From Candidatus Haiyanarchaeum thermophilum (lineage in GTDB: Archaea > Nanobdellota > Nanobdellia > JAPDLS01 > Haiyanarchaeaceae): DNA of 64,000 nucleotides. Position 1 is the stretch's first letter. Every line of letters begins with the position of its first letter. This document shows, piece after piece, positions 58,693 through 64,000 of the stretch. Location of the stretch: assembly GCA_025920425.1 (NCBI GenBank), contig JAPDLS010000002.1, positions 1-64,000 on the forward strand, read 5' to 3'. The translations under genes were made by a program, and so were the position numbers. The notes beneath the pieces are model-generated. The model was not told the origin of the DNA and made no database searches. It was given only the letters and a program-made list of their open reading frames with translations.

Positions 58693-60963
58693 TTATCCCT
58701 TCAATTTCAGCTTTAACCATTCCTCGAATTCCCTAATTACATCCTTAGAACTAGGATATCCTTGTTCCATTCGAAGCTTCTCGAAGATTCTATGAAATGC
58801 ATCATTTGCCTCGCTGTTGAAATCAGCCTCCAAGATATCATATCGATTTAGCCTCTTGGCATATTCTAAAAGCATTTTCTTTATCTCAGCTCTAAGTACT
58901 ATGTTTTCCCAAACCCTCTCCCAACTCCCAACCCAATCCCTTACCCTACTTGCTATGCTCTTGAGTACCTCACTCTCTCCTTCTAGCAAATCCTTTGTGG
59001 GCTTGATTTCATCCTCCCTTGCATCGAATTCCATTAGGTTAACAAAACCTTTTTCCATGATAGGATCCTCCCTCCAATGCTTGCGAACTTCAGAGATTAG
59101 GGTTACCCTACGTACCTCGGAAAGTTGATCCGGAGTCCTCACTTTATTTGCTACCACAATTATATCAGTAGCCTTAAAACTCGTCCTAGGAACCTCTAGA
59201 TCGTTTACCAACCTATCAAATACTGCATAGGGGCTTTCCCCATGAATGGTGCCAGCTACTACATTAGCGAGAGCCCCAATTCTCATAGCTTCGAAAAGAG
59301 CCTTTGCCTCTATACTCCTGATCTCTCCAATGATTAGACAGCTATCCCCAAGCCTCAGACTTGTTCTAATTCCATCATCTGCACTCATCTCGGTCTTTTC
59401 TCCGACAATAGCTGAGCGTACTTTCATAGAGAGGATATTGTAGTTGATACCTCTGAAGTAATCCACAGGCAATTCTAATGTATCTTCGATCACAATGATC
59501 CTATATCTCCTAGGAATTTCAGCGATTAAGCTTCCAAGCAATGAAGTTTTCCCAGAACCCCTAGTCCCTGCGATGAGAATACACCTCCCAGCATCCACTA
59601 AAAACCAGAGTAGACCGGCACAGAGTGGAGAGAGGGCCTTCTCCTTCATGAAGAGAGTGAGCGTCCAAGGTCTAGCTCTATGCCTCCTGAAAGCAAACGC
59701 ATAACCCTTTGGAGAGAGGGGATTTTGGATCACAGCTACTCTGGCTCTGAAGTTCTTTGTAATGAGTTCTGTATCCAGCACGGGATTTGCTTCATCCAGA
59801 GGCCTTCCAGACATCAATCTAAATCTAGATGCCCACGCATCAGCTTCCTTTATATTTGGCAAGATATTCGTAACACATTCTCCATACTTAGTATGCTTGA
59901 CGAAAATAGGGGTACTTCCCACAGGAGCGTTTACATATACGTCCTCTATATTTTCATCTTCAAGCAACACTTCTATCAGTCCAAAGCCAACTGTTAGTCT
60001 CACTAGTATCCTGGCAAGCTTCTCGATCTTCTTGTACTCCAGCTTTATTCCACGAGTTCTGCAAAGATCTTCCATTAGATCCCTACTTACATTGAAGAAT
60101 ATTTCCCTCAACCTCTTGGGATCGATGAATTCTGCCTCCTTTGGCTTATACTTCAAAAGAGTTTCCCTCACCTCATCTAAAAGCACATATTCTTCCTCAC
60201 TCAGTTGAAATTCAGGAGGAGTTATATGATAGAGCAATGTGACTTTTCCAGGAATTCTAAAGATGGATACTTCACTTTTATCCTCCACTCCAACATCATA
60301 ACTATCTATTTCCTCCGCCTTTACAGGAATTTCAGTCATCAATCTTGTGTACATGAAGTTTGGCCTTATCATGGGTTCAAAGATAGTTCTATAGATTTCC
60401 CTATCTCCCACCCTATGACCAGCCAATTTCTCCTTCACAGCCTGAATGAGAGATGTCCTCTCCAACACTTGTCGAATCAACTCTAATCTATTTATGTAGA
60501 GCTGTTTGCAGTTTACACATCTTTCAGGTAATTTTACTAAAGTTGCTCTCTCTTCTCTCAATGTCCTCACACATTCAACATAGGCCCCAATTGGGTCCCT
60601 CTTCAACATGTCGAATACAATTCTCCTTAGCCTGATCAACCAGCTTCCAATGCATTTAGTACATTCTCTCGTATAAACCAATCCTTCAGGAGAAATTACC
60701 TTATAGTCCTTTACTAGCCTCACATAAGCTTCAGCCACATCATTCAACATTCTGGCCTGTTCTTCAGAGTACATGTAATTTCTTTCAGAAGATAACACAA
60801 CACTCGTTACTTTTCCTCCTTCAATAATGTAATTAATCACTCTCTCCATGCAAATCTCATTATCCTCTATGCTCGGATAATACACACAGCCGATACAATT
60901 CACATTCAGGATTACGTCAGCCCCCTCTCTTTCTATCGTATAACTACACGGCTCTTTTGGCAT
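58693..60963 (-). CDS. Type II/IV secretion system ATPase (GspE/TadA/VirB11-like)
   Basis: AGTRGSGKTSLLGSL Walker A, IVIEDTLELP, GEIRSIEAKALFEAMRIG, GTIHGESP. ATG at 60963 (MPKEPCSYTIEREG) preferred over ORF start 61089. Confidence 0.9.
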   Translation of the reverse strand: MPKEPCSYTIEREGADVILNVNCIGCVYYPSIEDNEICMERVINYIIEGGKVTSVVLSSERNYMYSEEQARMLNDVAEAYVRLVKDYKVISPEGLVYTRECTKCIGSWLIRLRRIVFDMLKRDPIGAYVECVRTLREERATLVKLPERCVNCKQLYINRLELIRQVLERTSLIQAVKEKLAGHRVGDREIYRTIFEPMIRPNFMYTRLMTEIPVKAEEIDSYDVGVEDKSEVSIFRIPGKVTLLYHITPPEFQLSEEEYVLLDEVRETLLKYKPKEAEFIDPKRLREIFFNVSRDLMEDLCRTRGIKLEYKKIEKLARILVRLTVGFGLIEVLLEDENIEDVYVNAPVGSTPIFVKHTKYGECVTNILPNIKEADAWASRFRLMSGRPLDEANPVLDTELITKNFRARVAVIQNPLSPKGYAFAFRRHRARPWTLTLFMKEKALSPLCAGLLWFLVDAGRCILIAGTRGSGKTSLLGSLIAEIPRRYRIIVIEDTLELPVDYFRGINYNILSMKVRSAIVGEKTEMSADDGIRTSLRLGDSCLIIGEIRSIEAKALFEAMRIGALANVVAGTIHGESPYAVFDRLVNDLEVPRTSFKATDIIVVANKVRTPDQLSEVRRVTLISEVRKHWREDPIMEKGFVNLMEFDAREDEIKPTKDLLEGESEVLKSIASRVRDWVGSWERVWENIVLRAEIKKMLLEYAKRLNRYDILEADFNSEANDAFHRIFEKLRMEQGYPSSKDVIREFEEWLKLKLKG

Positions 60964-61050
60964 AATAATCTGGGTAAGCTCAGCATATAAATATTTAATT
61001 GCTCTAATGGTATCGATAAGTATTAAAACGAGGCCCCACTTATCCAAAAA

Positions 61051-61437
61051 ATGGAGGTAGGAATTCCAATCGAGAAAAAGGACTTCCAAAAGTTTGTTTC
61101 TGGCAAAATTGCTGAGTTGAATGAGAGGCTTAGAATGTTAGAGACCAGAGTCCAACAGTTGAGAGAGAATCAGAGGCTTCTCTCTGAGAACTTGCTTTCC
61201 AAAACCGAAGAGCTTAAGGCGATGATTCGAGATCTGAATTTTAGGATGGAGGAGATGAAAGGCCAAGTTAAGGCTATGCAAGAGGCTGTTAAGGCCTTTT
61301 CAAAGGAAATTGAGAATGTGGCAAGAGTGCAAGATATAAAGGTACTTGAGAAATACATAAATCTTTTAGATCCCACTCGATTTTTAACTAAGGATGAGGC
61401 TCTAAGGCTGATTAGGAGGGAGCTTGGAAAGGAGTGA
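61051..61437 (+). CDS. Coiled-coil protein
   Basis: Heptad-rich KFVSGKIAELNERLRMLETRVQQLRENQRLL; divergent from secretion ATPase. Confidence 0.6.
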   Translation: MEVGIPIEKKDFQKFVSGKIAELNERLRMLETRVQQLRENQRLLSENLLSKTEELKAMIRDLNFRMEEMKGQVKAMQEAVKAFSKEIENVARVQDIKVLEKYINLLDPTRFLTKDEALRLIRRELGKE

Positions 61438-62099
61438 TGGTTATGCCTTTCGGATTATTTAAGAAAAAAAAGGAGAAGGAAGAGGAATTCGTAACCACTA
61501 TTCCCTTACAGGATGTAATCGCCTTAAAAGCTCAAGGCCTAACAAATGAGCAGATCATCAATCAACTTAGAGCCCAAGGTTATAGCTTTGCTCAGATAAG
61601 GGATGCCCTTGCCCAAGCTGAGATCAAAGGAGCTGTAGTACGCAAGGCAGAAGCTCTTCCTACACCTCCTGAGACAATTACTCCCACTCCAATTCCAACC
61701 CCAGGAATAACTGCTCCAGTCCCAGTGACTCCACCAGGAGCCCCCACTCCTCCTGAGAAGGAAAGAGATATAGAGACCATAGAGAGGATCTTAGAGGAGA
61801 TCATAGAGGAGAAGTGGAGAGATGTAGATGAAAAGTTGAAGGAAATAGAGAAATGGAAGGAGGTAGTAGAGAGCAGAGTTAACGAGACCTCTAATAGGCT
61901 CAATGAGATCGTATCGAGGCTGGGGATGATAGAACAGACGATAGCTTCAAAGGTAAGCGAATATGGGAAGAGCATGCAAGAAGTGGCCTCTCAGATGGCA
62001 GCAATGGAGAAGATAATGACCAAGCTCATTCCAAGTCTTGCCGATAGTATCAAGGAATTGAGGGAAGTAATAGAGAGCAGTAAGAAGGGGCTTGCTTAA
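61434..62099 (+). CDS. Coiled-coil protein with Pro-rich linker
   Basis: FGLFKKKKEKEEE, PTPPETITPTPIPTPGITAPVPVTPPGAPTPPEKE, then long heptad region. Confidence 0.6.
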   Translation: MMVMPFGLFKKKKEKEEEFVTTIPLQDVIALKAQGLTNEQIINQLRAQGYSFAQIRDALAQAEIKGAVVRKAEALPTPPETITPTPIPTPGITAPVPVTPPGAPTPPEKERDIETIERILEEIIEEKWRDVDEKLKEIEKWKEVVESRVNETSNRLNEIVSRLGMIEQTIASKVSEYGKSMQEVASQMAAMEKIMTKLIPSLADSIKELREVIESSKKGLA

Positions 62100-62650
62100 G
62101 TCTTTTTGTAGGTTACAGCATATGCAGATACTGCCACTAGAACAAGAAAACCAATTAGGGCTAATACCGTAGGATTAGTAATTACGAGCATAGTCTCTAC
62201 AAACGGAGGGGGGAGAGTAGCATTTGTCGCATTATACATCTGCCTATATTCTGGATGCCATAGTTCTGGAAATACCCAAACAGCAGTCGAGTAGAAGATA
62301 ATGAGGAGCACTATTACAATGAGAATAGCTATTGCTGGATTTCTCATAGCTTTGGTCACATCTTCCATACTAGCTCCTAAGAAGATTACCATCATGAGGA
62401 GGAAGAAAGCGAAGATGATGAGTACTATTAAAAATGGAATGAGAAATTCAATGTAGTTTACAAAGGGTTTATACATTCCTATGAGGAGGGCCACCACGAA
62501 AGCTATTACTGCATTTACATCTATTCTATCTGAGACTATTTTCGTTTTGCTGAGAATTCCAAATAGGAGTACAGCGATTAACAATGGAACAAAAAAATAA
62601 GAAAAACCTAAGGCTCTGAGCAGATCGATCACTGTGGGAACCTCTGCCAT
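62096..62650 (-). CDS. Polytopic membrane protein, paralog 1 of 3
   Basis: LLRALGFSYFFVPLLIAVLLFGILSKTKIVSDRIDVNAVIAFVVALLIG. Confidence 0.6.
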   Translation of the reverse strand: MAEVPTVIDLLRALGFSYFFVPLLIAVLLFGILSKTKIVSDRIDVNAVIAFVVALLIGMYKPFVNYIEFLIPFLIVLIIFAFFLLMMVIFLGASMEDVTKAMRNPAIAILIVIVLLIIFYSTAVWVFPELWHPEYRQMYNATNATLPPPFVETMLVITNPTVLALIGFLVLVAVSAYAVTYKKT

Positions 62651-63192
62651 TATTTACCTCCCTCTTCCTTTCCGAAGATCACCCAAGCAGCAGCCACGAT
62701 GAGGATGACCAATACGATGATCAAAGCTATATCCTGGGTTTCTATCGTTACTAGTGTTGGAAACTTTTCAGTTACAGGAATTCCAAACTTTTCAGCATTT
62801 GCTACGATCGTAGGCACTACTGTATATGCTGTGAGGGCAAATACAAGCAACACTAATCCTAATGCTATCCACTTGGTTGGCCCTCTAAGGCCGAAGATTC
62901 CAGCAATTATTAAAATTATTACTCCAAGTACTGCTGCGATCCCAGTATACGGCACTAGCTTTGAGATTACTGTAGTTGACCAAATTGATAGGGATGCTAA
63001 AATGGAGAGGCAAAGAGCTACGATAGCTCTAGCCCCCCTCTTTTTCTTAAAGGCCTCGATGTTTCCTAGGAAGGTATAGAAAATCGCTAGGAGGATGAGG
63101 AATACTAGCCAGAACACTACTGGATCTACGTTTGGTGGAGTGATCTTCATCAATGCCTCATAAAGCTCAGGTATTGCATCTGCTAAGGCCAT
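62650..63192 (-). CDS. Polytopic membrane protein, paralog 2 of 3
   Basis: PVVFWLVFLILLAIFYTFLGNIEAFKKKRGARAIVALCLSILAS. Confidence 0.55.
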   Translation of the reverse strand: MALADAIPELYEALMKITPPNVDPVVFWLVFLILLAIFYTFLGNIEAFKKKRGARAIVALCLSILASLSIWSTTVISKLVPYTGIAAVLGVIILIIAGIFGLRGPTKWIALGLVLLVFALTAYTVVPTIVANAEKFGIPVTEKFPTLVTIETQDIALIIVLVILIVAAAWVIFGKEEGGK

Positions 63193-63722
63193 TACCTCTC
63201 ACCTTCAGGTTTTTCCCTAATAATAATAGCAATTGCAGCTATAAAAATTATGAGGAAAAATGAAATGGCAAGCACGTCTCCCAGAGGTATACCTATGGCT
63301 GCCCCAACCTCTCCCAAGGCTCGAAATAAAGGAATTCCAGCCAGTTCAGCAATTACATAGAGTATCGTAAACACTACTCCTACCATTCCAGCATATTTTA
63401 ACCATTTTGGAAGCTGGGTCTGTTCCCCAGCAATTAAAGTAGAGAGCATGAGCAGACAAACAATTGCTATCGCGGCCACTCCAGCGACTTCGGAGAAGAT
63501 CCTAATAGCATTTGTCACCCAAGCAGCAGCCACAGCTATGAATGCCATTGAGAGGGCTACAGTAGCATTTATATCCTTCCTCCCCTTTCCGAATACTTCA
63601 GTCCTTTCTAATATTCCGAAGATGATAGCAAATATGAGGAGGAATGGGAGGAAATACTGAAAAACTCCGAGGTTCTCCAATAACGTTATTACATTCCCTA
63701 GCCCATACCCTCCTCCATCCAT
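63192..63722 (-). CDS. Polytopic membrane protein, paralog 3 of 3
   Basis: LLENLGVFQYFLPFLLIFAIIFGILERTEVFGKGRKDINATVALSMAFIAVA; aligns to paralog 1 by eye. Confidence 0.6.
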   Translation of the reverse strand: MDGGGYGLGNVITLLENLGVFQYFLPFLLIFAIIFGILERTEVFGKGRKDINATVALSMAFIAVAAAWVTNAIRIFSEVAGVAAIAIVCLLMLSTLIAGEQTQLPKWLKYAGMVGVVFTILYVIAELAGIPLFRALGEVGAAIGIPLGDVLAISFFLIIFIAAIAIIIREKPEGER

Positions 63723-63772
63723 TAACTTTAGCCAAAAAATCCAAGTTAATAAAAGTTTTGATTACTGTTTAG

Positions 63773-63994
63773 TTATTTCTCAAGCTCCTTTTCCCTTACC
63801 CTAGAGAGGAGATCAAGTGATCCCCATACGATGATAGCAAGAGGTAGTAGGAAAGTGATCCAGTAAGTATATGCTCCTAGAAAGGTTTGAATCAGTGGAC
63901 CGAAGAATGGGAGGACAAAGAGGAGGAGCACTCCAACGAGTATTTTTCCAAGCCAGTTGAATTTTCCCCTCATGAAATAAATTACCATGAGCAT
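63773..63994 (-). CDS. Small membrane protein; upstream end near window edge
   Basis: Two hydrophobic segments ILVGVLLLFVLPFFGPLI and TYWITFLLPLAIIVWGSL. Confidence 0.45.
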   Translation of the reverse strand: MLMVIYFMRGKFNWLGKILVGVLLLFVLPFFGPLIQTFLGAYTYWITFLLPLAIIVWGSLDLLSRVREKELEK

Positions 63995-64000
63995 GATGAA

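Noticed and set aside
58693-61089. Full-length 798-aa secretion ATPase start
   Set aside because: N-terminal 42 residues overlap the divergent coiled-coil gene; ATG at 60963 gives a natural start.

Overview
This is an AT-rich archaeal chromosome segment, probably from a DPANN-type lineage (inferred from gene content, not proven). It is densely coding, with three blocks. (1) 0-36.8 kb is information processing: aCPSF1/FttA, proteasome beta, PolD large subunit, an ORB-like replication origin beside orc1/cdc6, PolD small subunit, RPA, eIF5A, histone, aRF1, SAM synthetase, topoisomerase I, Map, PolB, NFACT/RqcH-like, THUMP methyltransferase, GGGP synthase, L11, Spt5, SecE, FtsZ, FKBP, Alba. (2) 36.8-61 kb is a long minus-strand locus of Cys-rich, single-TM or secreted proteins, including a 2537-aa LamG-bearing surface protein, ending in GspF/TadC-like and GspE/TadA-like secretion genes. 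(3) 61-64 kb holds two coiled-coil genes and three paralogous polytopic membrane proteins. The strongest discovery is at 21936-22036: a circularly permuted tRNA-Ile(GAU) gene. Its 3' half precedes its 5' half with only 2 nt between them, and a complete bulge-helix-bulge motif formed by leader and trailer predicts joining at position 30/31. Other notable items: a Hint (intein/hedgehog-like) domain inserted into a surface-protein beta domain at the left edge, with boundaries mapped against an uninterrupted homologous segment in the 2537-aa protein; three ORB-like elements upstream of orc1/cdc6; a near-exact duplicated dockerin-like EF-hand unit; and several unlisted micro-ORFs in the pilus-like locus. 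No computation or database search was run; all assignments come from reading the sequence and the supplied ORF translations.
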